Shown here: positions 34,822 through 42,334 of the stretch, in pieces
Numbering within the stretch: position 1 is the stretch's first letter
Layout: each line of letters opens with the position of its first letter
Assembly (NCBI GenBank): GCA_034416335.1
Contig: DAOULV010000026.1
Span: 1 to 64,000 of the forward strand
From: MGML01 sp034416335
GTDB lineage: Bacteria; Chloroflexota; Dehalococcoidia; Dehalococcoidales; UBA2162
DNA: 64,000 nt
Direction: 5' to 3'
The notes under the pieces: generated by a model
Seen by the model: only the letters and a program-made list of their open reading frames with translations
What the model was told of the DNA's origin: nothing
Database searches by the model: none
Made by a program: the position numbers and the translations under genes

Positions 34822-36198
34822 TCAGTATTGCCCGTACTTTTTAACGGTCTCTATCATTGCTCTGACGTTTTCCGGTCTGGCGTAGTCAGAGGCACTTCCG
34901 GGACCGACTATCAAGCCGCCGTTCTTGCCGACGACATCTATAAGTTTTTTAACGTGCTCTTCAACGTCCTGCGGTGAACCCGCCTGAAGTATGGTGGGAG
35001 GGACACCGCCCTGAATGCACATACGGTCGCCGATAATCTCTTTAGCTCTGAAGACATCGGTGAGTTCGCAATGAAAAACAACCTTTCCTTTCGGAAAGTC
35101 AAGCAGGTACTCCAGGCGCTGGTCCCAGATACCTTCGAAGAAGGGAGAAACGATGCAGTCCAGGTCAATTGTGGTGAGTATTGCCTTCTTCAGGGTAGGC
35201 CAGTAGAATTTCTCGAAATCTTTAACAGACATAAACCCATCGGAACCCCGGTGCAGAGCCATAAACATTCTCCTGGGGTTACCCATGGCATCGGGAGTAA
35301 AGGGGACGGCACGGGATATCCGCCATTCCAGTATCTTTTCGCAGGCAGCCAGTAGTTTATCGGGGCACTGGTATATGTCCAGCATGGCACCCCTCATTCC
35401 CCTGAGAAAATCCGATATCATATCGAAAGGAGCGCCTCCGACGCCCATCCCACCGCCGCTGGTGCCGGCACCTCTCATTATGAGTCCTCCGCCTCCGACA
35501 TACTCTGGCGGGAAACCTAAGCCCAACATCTGTTCGGTGTATTCAGCCTGCTCTTTTCTCAGCCTTTCCTGTTCATCGTTTATTTTTACCAGTACAGCTC
35601 CCAGCTCTCTGAATTCCTGAGAAGCAAACATCGCGGCTATAGCCTGGAATCCCAGGCCACCAATCATGTCTCTGAACGGCGGGAGTTTCGGCAGTGGGGC
35701 AAGCAGCCCGTAAATCCGGGGCAGATAGTATCTGAGGACGAAGTCGGAAGGGTCGTCCAGGAACAGGTCATATTCGTCCTGTTTCATATACTCGCCCTCA
35801 ATAAATTGATACGGGGTATCCGGAGGTAAGCTGCCGCCGGGCCAGGCGGAAGTCTTCGAGTCCAGTAATTCCAGGATGGTTCCCGAGTTGGCGAACGCAC
35901 CTGTTCCGATAGTATCAGCATCGAACTCCAGGGACGCAAGAAGGGCTGCCATGCGGTAGAGATTGTGGTCATAGTACATGGCTGAAAGTGGGATACCAGC
36001 GTACTTTAAAGCGAGGACTGTAGTCTGGACGGTTACGGGAACTCTGTCAGGTATCTTGAGCTGGCATGCATCTACGGTTCTCTGTTCTTTCTCACGATAA
36101 AGCTCTGCCAGACTTTTACCGTTCTTCTGTTCGACTTCTTCCTTTGCCTTGATTATACGTTTAAGCAGGTTCTCCTTAAGGCTGTCGATGGTGGTCAT
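34822..36198 (-). CDS. Uroporphyrinogen decarboxylase-family protein
   Basis: A 458-residue TIM-barrel protein of the UroD/MtaA/CmuA superfamily. The early region CQLKIPDRVPVTVQTTVLAL is typical. The Zn-Cys region has HCE in KVVFHCELTDVF and then GPGSA near the end, where zinc-binding methyltransferases carry HxC and GC. The full zinc set therefore seems not to be kept. True UroD residues are not clearly present either, so it is likely one of the many uncharacterised UroD-like proteins of anaerobes. A glycine-rich insert GGGLIMRGAGTSGGGMG is unusual. AGGAGG precedes the ATG chosen; an upstream frame extends further but overlaps the promoter. Confidence 0.75.
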   Translation of the reverse strand: MTTIDSLKENLLKRIIKAKEEVEQKNGKSLAELYREKEQRTVDACQLKIPDRVPVTVQTTVLALKYAGIPLSAMYYDHNLYRMAALLASLEFDADTIGTGAFANSGTILELLDSKTSAWPGGSLPPDTPYQFIEGEYMKQDEYDLFLDDPSDFVLRYYLPRIYGLLAPLPKLPPFRDMIGGLGFQAIAAMFASQEFRELGAVLVKINDEQERLRKEQAEYTEQMLGLGFPPEYVGGGGLIMRGAGTSGGGMGVGGAPFDMISDFLRGMRGAMLDIYQCPDKLLAACEKILEWRISRAVPFTPDAMGNPRRMFMALHRGSDGFMSVKDFEKFYWPTLKKAILTTIDLDCIVSPFFEGIWDQRLEYLLDFPKGKVVFHCELTDVFRAKEIIGDRMCIQGGVPPTILQAGSPQDVEEHVKKLIDVVGKNGGLIVGPGSASDYARPENVRAMIETVKKYGQY

Positions 36199-36248
36199 TA
36201 CTGAAACCTCCTGTAATAGAAATTCATTGCGATGGTATAAATGCGTAT

Positions 36249-36277
36249 AGTTTATCGACACCTCACGTCCATGTCAA
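36249..36277 (-). promoter_or_regulatory. Promoter of the UroD-family gene with shared box
   Basis: On the minus strand TTGACA and TAAACT are 17 bases apart. The spacer end and -10 read AGGTGTCGATAAACTATAC. The same stretch, with one difference and identical geometry, occurs before the single-domain cupin gene at 38655-38683. Confidence 0.65.
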
Positions 36278-36295
36278 ACCACAAATGATTTGCGC

Positions 36296-36412
36296 CTGTT
36301 TGTATCTGGTTGTTTATACTCACCTTACCACCTGCCCCCTTTCCGGTCGGAAAGGGGGATAAAAGGGGTGAACTGAAAATCACAACCAAAGCCGAATAGT
36401 ACTATATGATTC
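36296..36412. repeat. Family A intergenic repeat, short copy A3
   Basis: It has the two family termini (GTATCTGGTTGTTTATACTC and AAAATCACAACCAAAGCCGA) but only one hairpin, ccccctttccg / cggaaaggggg. It looks like the family with its two other stems deleted, and fills most of the gap before the cytochrome gene. Confidence 0.7.
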
Positions 36413-36510
36413 ATACTTGTTGTTTTTGTATATATACGGTAGAATAAATAGATTTTACCAGACGAATATCGGTAAGTCGTTCAGTGATGGCGGAAGAAGG
36501 AGGTCAGGCT

Positions 36511-36969
36511 ATGTCCAAGTTAAAGATATTGTGTATTGTTTTGATAATCGGGTTGTTAGTGGTGTCGTTTGCGGGATGTAGTTCAACAACGAGTACGGGT
36601 GGAACGACTACAACCCAGAAAGAAACCGAACAGGAGCAGGAACAGGAAGAACAGGAGGTAGAAGAGGAAGAAGAGTCCCCGAACATACCTCACGTTCTGG
36701 ACGGACGCGACAGCTGCCTCGGCTGCCACAATACCTCAACAAATGTTCCGGTACCGGCTGACCATGAAGGAAGGACCGATAGCAGCTGTACTGCTTGCCA
36801 CGCGCTGGCATCGAATCCTTCCAGCACTACGGCCACAGCTATTCCTCATTCTCTTGAAGGACGTTCAAATTGTCTCGCCTGCCATGCGGAGGGGACTTCT
36901 GCAGGAGTTCCGGTAAGCCATAAGGGCAGAACAATCGAAGTATGTACGGCATGTCACCAGCCGGAATAG
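36511..36969 (+). CDS. Tetraheme c-type cytochrome lipoprotein
   Basis: A 152-residue exported protein. It has a lipoprotein signal (LLVVSFAGC, Cys near residue 23), then a Thr/Glu-rich linker, then four CxxCH heme sites: CLGCH, CTACH, CLACH and CTACH. The pairs are arranged as a duplication (IPHVLDGRDSCLGCH and IPHSLEGRSNCLACH), with extra His as possible axial ligands. It would sit on the outer face of the cytoplasmic membrane and carry electrons. The start with AAGGAGG 8 bases upstream is preferred over an earlier frame start. No other cytochrome genes are nearby. Confidence 0.85.
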   Translation: MSKLKILCIVLIIGLLVVSFAGCSSTTSTGGTTTTQKETEQEQEQEEQEVEEEEESPNIPHVLDGRDSCLGCHNTSTNVPVPADHEGRTDSSCTACHALASNPSSTTATAIPHSLEGRSNCLACHAEGTSAGVPVSHKGRTIEVCTACHQPE

Positions 36970-37086
36970 CCGGGTATCGTCTCTGAATCAGTAACTTTCA
37001 AATAACCGGCGTTATCCTTTTAGTCGGGTGTAGTTGCTGTATTAGGGCAGATATACTGATGTTAGTCCGGTGATTAGAATGATATA

Positions 37087-37120
37087 AAGGGGGGAAGCTA
37101 AACAGCTTCCCCCCTTGTTT
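37087..37120. terminator. Terminator between cytochrome and cupin genes
   Basis: A 13-bp stem (aaggggggaagct / agcttcccccctt) with an AAAC loop is followed by GTTTTG, between convergent genes. Confidence 0.85.
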
Positions 37121-37160
37121 TGTCTGCGGATTCCTGGATTATTCCTCGTTTGTTCGAGGG

Positions 37161-38063
37161 CTATACATCCTCCGGTTTGCCCATAAATAATTTTGTTATC
37201 GATACCTCCAGGAAGATAACAGGCTTCTTGATGTTGTGGACGAGTAACGGGCAGTGTTTCAAACCGGGGGGCATCGACATTATGGTCGGGGTGTTATAAT
37301 TATGCTCTTCGAGTTCATTACCGAAATGCACTGTGACGTCAGCTCCCAGTTCTCCGGGGTTTTCCGGGTCTCCCGAGAGGAAACAGAGGTTCTCATGGAA
37401 TTCATGCCCGTGAGAAAACGGCACATCATAAGGCGTTACGATGCAGTGATAACCGAGGCTTATTCCAGCTTTAAATTCATCATGATGAGCCCATATCGAT
37501 GTTCCGGTCCAGCCCGGCTCGTAGTCTACATATAGAGGACCCCGGAACATGTTCATCCAGTATCTTTTCCCGTGCTTGGTAACATCATTGCCGTTCAGAA
37601 GCCTGCCCAGTTTGAAAGAGTCTTCTCCTTCCAGTCCCTCATTCAACTTATCCTGGTATTCCCTGGAATTTACTATCCTGAGCAGGGAAAAAGGTTTAGT
37701 GAAGTTTTTTACGGTAATCGGACCGAGTTTTAATCCCGGTGGCGCAGAAACTATCGTTGTGTCGTTAACGATATGCTCTTCATCGTCCTTACCCAGGGTT
37801 AGTCGGATTTCCGCTCCCAGATCCCTGATATTTTCAGGATTTCCGCCAACGAAGCAATACAGTTCGTGAGTATCCGGAGTTCGGGTCACATCGATAGACC
37901 AGTTGGGATCGGTGATATAGTGATGTTCGAAAGCCACTCCGGAGTTTTCTTCATCAGCCTGCTTGAACATGGTTGCACCGCCGAATTCTGCCGATGCTTT
38001 CTCGAAAGGTTCCTTTTTTAAATGTTTACCGTATTTCGTTTCCGTCATTTTTTCTCCTTTCAT
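37161..38063 (-). CDS. Two-domain cupin-like protein, N-terminal half degenerate
   Basis: A 300-residue protein with two related halves. The C-terminal half has a full cupin metal set: SHGHEFHE (His-x-His-x3-Glu) and PPGLKHCPL (second-motif His). The N-terminal half repeats the frame, but its matching positions read PDTHELYC and PPGLKLGPI, so most ligands are gone. This suggests one catalytic or binding site plus one structural half. The same family is encoded at 38142-38597 and 40056-40517. No signal peptide. The start could also be the Met five codons later (MTETKYG), just after GGAG. Confidence 0.7.
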   Translation of the reverse strand: MKGEKMTETKYGKHLKKEPFEKASAEFGGATMFKQADEENSGVAFEHHYITDPNWSIDVTRTPDTHELYCFVGGNPENIRDLGAEIRLTLGKDDEEHIVNDTTIVSAPPGLKLGPITVKNFTKPFSLLRIVNSREYQDKLNEGLEGEDSFKLGRLLNGNDVTKHGKRYWMNMFRGPLYVDYEPGWTGTSIWAHHDEFKAGISLGYHCIVTPYDVPFSHGHEFHENLCFLSGDPENPGELGADVTVHFGNELEEHNYNTPTIMSMPPGLKHCPLLVHNIKKPVIFLEVSITKLFMGKPEDV

Positions 38064-38141
38064 CGCTGCTGAAGCAATATGTTATCTCACATATTAAATC
38101 TATCAGCCGTATTTATCAACCTCTTATTTTTATGTCCGGAC

Positions 38142-38597
38142 TTAAACGAAAGTCCATAGATATTGTTTCCCCATCATTACCGAATAGTGGACGATAGGAC
38201 TGGTTACTTTTTCAATCGATAACGGGCAATGCTTCAATCCGGCAGGAACGTAGACCATGCAGGTCTCCGTGAGGATGTGTTTTTCATCTTCAAGCCAGAA
38301 GATGACTTCTCCGCCGAGGTCCTGCGGATTCTCCACGCTGGTACCGACGAAGCCGATTATTTCGTTGACCTCGTGAGTATGGGGCTTCACCATTTCTCCA
38401 GTGCTTTTCGTACCGGGACCAACCAGGCAGACCTCCATATAAAAGGCGTCTTTGATTATCTGTTCATCCAGCCAGAGAACGCCCTCGGAATAAGGGACAT
38501 CCGGTTCTTTAATATTTGGTGTACGGCCTCTGCTGGTAAGCTCTTCATCGGTAAGAAATTTCTTTATAATGTATTTACCGTATTTCGATTCGGTCAT
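38142..38597 (-). CDS. Single-domain cupin-like protein
   Basis: A 151-residue paralogue of the neighbouring two-domain protein. It shares the start MTESKYGKY, the metal motif KPHTHEVNEIIGFVG (His-x-His-x3-Glu), and PAGLKHCPL. It probably binds one metal ion in a cupin barrel; whether it is an enzyme or a small-molecule binding protein is unknown. Its promoter carries the same box as that of the UroD-family gene. aaggagcaat precedes the ATG. Confidence 0.72.
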   Translation of the reverse strand: MTESKYGKYIIKKFLTDEELTSRGRTPNIKEPDVPYSEGVLWLDEQIIKDAFYMEVCLVGPGTKSTGEMVKPHTHEVNEIIGFVGTSVENPQDLGGEVIFWLEDEKHILTETCMVYVPAGLKHCPLSIEKVTSPIVHYSVMMGKQYLWTFV

Positions 38598-38654
38598 ATT
38601 CGTATTGCTCCTTTTATTAGTTTTGGGGTATTCAAAACTCTCCGGGACGTGTAT

Positions 38655-38683
38655 AGTCTATCGACACCTGATATGCAAGTCAA
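38655..38683 (-). promoter_or_regulatory. Promoter of the single-domain cupin gene with shared box
   Basis: On the minus strand TTGACT and TAGACT are 17 bases apart, and the spacer end reads AGGTGTCGATAGACTATAC. It matches the UroD-family promoter in both sequence and spacing, so a common regulator is plausible. Confidence 0.6.
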
Positions 38684-38725
38684 GCAAAGAGAAGACGAGT
38701 TTCTTTTTACTCTGTGTCGTGCCTA

Positions 38726-39904
38726 TTATTTCACAACAATGCAGGGAGACCTTGAAATGACCTCTTCGTTCAGGTCTATCCCCAAACCGGGTAATTCCGG
38801 TACCGTGAAACGTCCGGCAACCGGCTGATAGTCCTGGACGCACAGCTCCCTGTTTTCACGCTGGAGTGCGATGACGTGGTGTTCGTGTATCTGGAAATTC
38901 GGGATGACGGTTTCAAGGTGCAGGGATGCGGCTGTGGATATCGGGCTGCCGCAGACATGGACCTGCACCGTAATATCATAAGTATAAGCATAATCACAGA
39001 CCTTTTTCCCCTCGGTGATACCGCCGACAAGGCACAGGTCCGGCTGAATCATGTCAAGTGACTGCTTTTCAAAATAGGGTGCGTATCCCCAGCGTGTATA
39101 GATGCGTTCACCGGCTGCCATGGGCATCTTGATATTACGGGAAATCTTTTTCTGGAGGGCCGGATTTACGTACTGGACTCCCTCTTCCATATACATGCAG
39201 TCGAACTCTTCCAGCAGCCTGCCGAGTTGTATTGCGGCTGTAGCACTGGTGGCGGAATGAAGCTCGATAAGAATATCCACGTCCTTACCAACAGCTTCAC
39301 GAATAGCCTTAATCCTGTTATAGACAATGCGTTTAACATCACTGGTCAGTATCTTATTCAGATTACCAAGTCTTCCGCCTTCCTCGTCGAAGGTAGTGGG
39401 GTCGACCTTGACCGCATCATAGCCCTCGGCGACGGCGTTCAGGGCAGCTTGAGCATATTCTTCAGGTTTTGCCAACCGTGACTGTTTTTCGGCACTCCAA
39501 CCCATCTGGATCTGGCTGGCATAGCAGCGGAGGCTTTCATTGGTCATGCCGCCCAGCAGCCTGTAGACCGGCTGACCCAGAACTTTACCGCGGATATCCC
39601 AGCAGGCAATATCTATGGCACTCATACTTCCGTAAACCACCGGACCGCCGCCCTTAGCCCAGAAGGTTCCCTGGAACATGGCGTCCCAGATTTTCTCGTT
39701 ATTCGTCGGGTCGGTACCCAGCAGATAGCTTTCAGCAAGGTTCTTTACGTAAGCTGCTCCACCGGAATGGCCGGTACCATAAGCCAGGCCGACTTCGCCG
39801 AGACCGCTGATGCCTTCGTCCGTGTTTACACGGATGATAACCGGATGGTGCCAGGGGAGTGAAGGGCAATTAACATCCCATATTTCAACACTGGTAACTT
39901 TCAT
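38726..39904 (-). CDS. Mandelate racemase/muconate lactonizing enzyme (enolase superfamily), sugar-acid dehydratase-like
   Basis: A 392-residue enolase-superfamily enzyme. The N-terminal capping domain (residues 1 to about 125) precedes a barrel with metal ligands in ILIELHSAT, YMEEGVQ and AAGERIYTR, and a later His in VQVHVCGSPI. The Glu-x-His and late His pattern resembles galactonate or mannonate dehydratases, but the first ligand is Glu where DgoD has Asp. Substrates of the subgroup are acid sugars. The ATG chosen has aaagga 10 bases upstream; a GTG three codons earlier is possible. It is flanked by cupin-like genes on the same strand but has its own promoter. Confidence 0.85.
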   Translation of the reverse strand: MKVTSVEIWDVNCPSLPWHHPVIIRVNTDEGISGLGEVGLAYGTGHSGGAAYVKNLAESYLLGTDPTNNEKIWDAMFQGTFWAKGGGPVVYGSMSAIDIACWDIRGKVLGQPVYRLLGGMTNESLRCYASQIQMGWSAEKQSRLAKPEEYAQAALNAVAEGYDAVKVDPTTFDEEGGRLGNLNKILTSDVKRIVYNRIKAIREAVGKDVDILIELHSATSATAAIQLGRLLEEFDCMYMEEGVQYVNPALQKKISRNIKMPMAAGERIYTRWGYAPYFEKQSLDMIQPDLCLVGGITEGKKVCDYAYTYDITVQVHVCGSPISTAASLHLETVIPNFQIHEHHVIALQRENRELCVQDYQPVAGRFTVPELPGLGIDLNEEVISRSPCIVVK

Positions 39905-39935
39905 ATGACTCACATCCTTTCTTTCATCTTCCGAT

Positions 39936-39964
39936 AATGTAGATTAATGCCATATCATTGTCAA
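39936..39964 (-). promoter_or_regulatory. Promoter of the enolase-superfamily gene
   Basis: On the minus strand TTGACA and TACATT are separated by 17 bases. It lies about 32 bases before the ATG. It lacks the box shared by the UroD and cupin promoters. Confidence 0.6.
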
Positions 39965-39995
39965 TCGGCTGAAACGGTTGATGGTGAAGAAACAT

Positions 39996-40025
39996 AAAAA
40001 TCCCCGGATTAATCCGGGGATTTTT
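39996..40025. terminator. Terminator after the third cupin-like gene
   Basis: A perfect palindrome (aaaaatccccggatt / aatccggggattttt) with T and A tracts at both ends, placed after the 40056-40517 gene and before the enolase promoter on the minus strand. Confidence 0.85.
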
Positions 40026-40055
40026 AACTCTGTAATACGAATAATTCCGGTTGTG

Positions 40056-40517
40056 TTATTCTTCTTTATTCTGCGGGATGAGTTTCAGGTCGTAGAAGCC
40101 TGCTTCTTTCCCGTCGACCTTCAGAGAATATTCCGGCACCATCGGGCAGTTGACGAAGAAAAAAGGCGTGCCGACTCTGGTGTGCCTGATAGGACAATGA
40201 ACCAGTCCTGCAGGGATAAATAAAGCGGTTGTCCGGTTGATTATGTGTTTTTCCCCCTCCTCTCCGAGGTACAGTTCGGTTTCCGCATCGTAGGCTGTCA
40301 GGTCGTCAGTACAGGGAACCCAGAGCATAATCTGGTCGAAATCGTGGGAATGAGCGGGTTCCAAACCGTCAAAGGGGACGCTGACGTGCGTAAACCTTAT
40401 CTGGAAGTTAATGTCCTTGTTATCCAGCGTATGCATTATCATGTTCTTGAACGGGGGATAGGTGGTTTCATGGATTATTTCCGTTGTGAAAAGATGATCG
40501 TATTTTCCTTCAGCCAT
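40056..40517 (-). CDS. Third cupin-like paralogue
   Basis: A 153-residue protein related to the two cupin-like neighbours. The metal motif is AHSHDFDQ (His-x-His, but Gln in place of the usual Glu), and the second motif is PAGLVHCPI. EGEKHIINRTTALFIPAG matches the same central strand as the others (EEHIVND, EKHILTET). It is upstream of the enolase-superfamily gene on the same strand, separated by a terminator. aaggag precedes the ATG. No function is known. Confidence 0.7.
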   Translation of the reverse strand: MAEGKYDHLFTTEIIHETTYPPFKNMIMHTLDNKDINFQIRFTHVSVPFDGLEPAHSHDFDQIMLWVPCTDDLTAYDAETELYLGEEGEKHIINRTTALFIPAGLVHCPIRHTRVGTPFFFVNCPMVPEYSLKVDGKEAGFYDLKLIPQNKEE

Positions 40518-40634
40518 ATTCCTGTTCTCCTTACATATTAGTTACAGTTTTATAATAAACCGAGATACGGTTACCGGTACTATTATCAGCGAAATCCGGT
40601 AAAAATACAAACTATACGGACGAAATTGTGTGTT

Positions 40635-41333
40635 TTATTTGACTGCTGTGTGTATACCGGCGGCACCGAACAGCAGGGGGCGGTAATCAACCCTTGCAAA
40701 TCCGGCTTCTATGAGCATGTCTCTTATTTCTCCTGGTGTGTAGAAGCGTGAAGCCGATTCGGCGAGGTAGTTATAGGCGCTCCTGTTCCCCGATATTATG
40801 GTACCGATTTTTGCTACATATCGACGCAGGTAGATATGGAATAATTTCCGGATAAAAGGCGATTCCGGCTGGCTGCTCTCGACGATAATAAACCTGCTGC
40901 CGGGCTTAAGTACCCTTACTATTTCCGTAAGGTGATTGTTCAGTTTGGGATTTTTGTAAGTCAGGTTTCTGAAGGCGAACGATATACCGATACAGTCGAA
41001 ACAATTATCCGGAAAAGGAAGGCGGGAAGCGTCACCAATTATATACGAAGGTTTATCCGCCAGTGCCTCTGCTTTCCCAACTGCTACATCGAGCATCAGC
41101 CTGCTGTAGTCGAGGCCGAATACTTCCGCAGAACTCTCTTTCAGGAGAGATATTGTATGAGCGAGGTCACCTGTACCGCAGCAGATATCGAGAATCCTTT
41201 CAGGTGAAGATTTGAGGCACTCAACTGCAGCCTTATTTCGCCATTTACGGTCGAGTCCCCAGGTAATGATTTTGTTAAGCAGGTCGTACCGGCGGGGGAC
41301 TGAATTGAACATTTCATAGAGAGGTCGGGTCAT
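40635..41333 (-). CDS. menG: Demethylmenaquinone methyltransferase (UbiE/MenG)
   Basis: A 232-residue class I methyltransferase. UbiE-type motifs are MFNSVPRRYDLLNKIITWGL at the start, RILDICCGTGDLA (AdoMet motif I), and GISFAFRNLTYKN, the family signature. It methylates demethylmenaquinone in the last step of menaquinone synthesis, at the membrane surface. No other men genes are in the window. No enzyme for ubiquinone synthesis is expected in such an anaerobe. Confidence 0.9.
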   Translation of the reverse strand: MTRPLYEMFNSVPRRYDLLNKIITWGLDRKWRNKAAVECLKSSPERILDICCGTGDLAHTISLLKESSAEVFGLDYSRLMLDVAVGKAEALADKPSYIIGDASRLPFPDNCFDCIGISFAFRNLTYKNPKLNNHLTEIVRVLKPGSRFIIVESSQPESPFIRKLFHIYLRRYVAKIGTIISGNRSAYNYLAESASRFYTPGEIRDMLIEAGFARVDYRPLLFGAAGIHTAVK

Positions 41334-41493
41334 TATATGACGAGTATAGCACAGCGAGAAGTGAAGATATAAACAGGCCGGAACGCCCGGTTTTTACGCA
41401 TAGCCGGGGTATAGTTGACATAATTGACAACGTAGTGTATAATCTCTGAAAAGTCTTGATTATTTATGGTAAATAGTATAATATTGGCAGGAA

Positions 41494-41748
41494 ATGAATA
41501 ATTCCAGACAAATATTGTTTATAGTGGTCTTGTTCCTCGGACTGATGCTGGTGGCAGCGGGTATTGGCGCGCTGGTTGCGGGAGAGGGGCTTATCGGGAC
41601 GATATTCCTGGTATGCGGAATCTTGCTGCTGGTATTCGACACCGTTATTTTAGTTCTCGTCCGGAAAAGAACCCGGATAGTTAAGCAGGAAAGTGTTCCG
41701 GAACAGGAACAAGTCGTTGAAACGGAACAAAACCTGGAAAAGGAATAG
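41494..41748 (+). CDS. Small membrane protein, two helices
   Basis: An 84-residue protein with two membrane helices (about residues 7-30 and 34-57), a short basic KKR/RKR loop, and an acidic Glu/Gln-rich tail (VPEQEQVVETEQNLEKE). No family is recognised. GGCAGGAA precedes the ATG and a strong terminator follows the stop, which supports it as a real gene. Confidence 0.65.
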   Translation: MNNSRQILFIVVLFLGLMLVAAGIGALVAGEGLIGTIFLVCGILLLVFDTVILVLVRKRTRIVKQESVPEQEQVVETEQNLEKE

Positions 41749-41778
41749 CAGCCCGGAGATACTTCGGAAAACAGTCGC

Positions 41779-41812
41779 AAAGGGGGGAAGTAATTACTTC
41801 CCCCCTTTTTTA
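41779..41812. terminator. Terminator between small membrane gene and alpha-beta-barrel gene
   Basis: A perfect palindrome (aaaggggggaagtaa / ttacttccccccttt) followed by TTTT, between convergent genes. Confidence 0.88.
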
Positions 41813-41846
41813 TCCACGAAAAGTGATATGTTACGAAAGAACGTGC

Positions 41847-42173
41847 CTAATCATCCAGTGAATATATCTGTTTGTAAGTCCCCATTATGACCGGCGTCCC
41901 GAGACTGCTCATTCGACCGGCTTCTCTTTTTTCCGCAATGGTTTCATTCAAACCTTTCATAGCGGCCTGGATATCATCGGTTTCTATTTCATATAGAGCA
42001 AGGTATTTCGCATCGTCTGGTTTGGGTTCGGTGTGTTCCCAGCGGGTTGCCCGTACAAAATCAGGTGTTTCAAGAACATCCGGGAAGTGGATGTTATTAT
42101 ACCAGTCATTAAACTCAGCTTCGTTGGCGGGGTCGGTAACTTTCATACCTACAACCAGCAAATATTTACCCAT
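41847..42173 (-). CDS. Dimeric alpha-beta barrel (EthD/Dabb-like) protein
   Basis: A 108-residue ferredoxin-like protein: KYLLVVGMKV strand, then EFNDWYNNIHFPDVLETPDF, then RATRWEH and KYLALYEIE strands. The WYNNIHFPDVL helix is typical of EthD and related monooxygenase-like barrels that form dimers. No catalytic set can be named. The start at MGKYLLV has AGGAGG 8 bases upstream and is preferred over a longer frame. It is divergent from the MDR gene. Confidence 0.75.
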   Translation of the reverse strand: MGKYLLVVGMKVTDPANEAEFNDWYNNIHFPDVLETPDFVRATRWEHTEPKPDDAKYLALYEIETDDIQAAMKGLNETIAEKREAGRMSSLGTPVIMGTYKQIYSLDD

Positions 42174-42334
42174 ATGATTATCCTCCTGAAATTTTACTAA
42201 TAATAACCAGACCTGACAGGATAAATCAAATTGCAATTCATTAATTTTATTAATACAACTATTTATGATTTAATGTCTCAGGAAGTAATCATTCCACAGA
42301 GCTGTGAATAAATCAATAACAGGAGGGACAAGTA

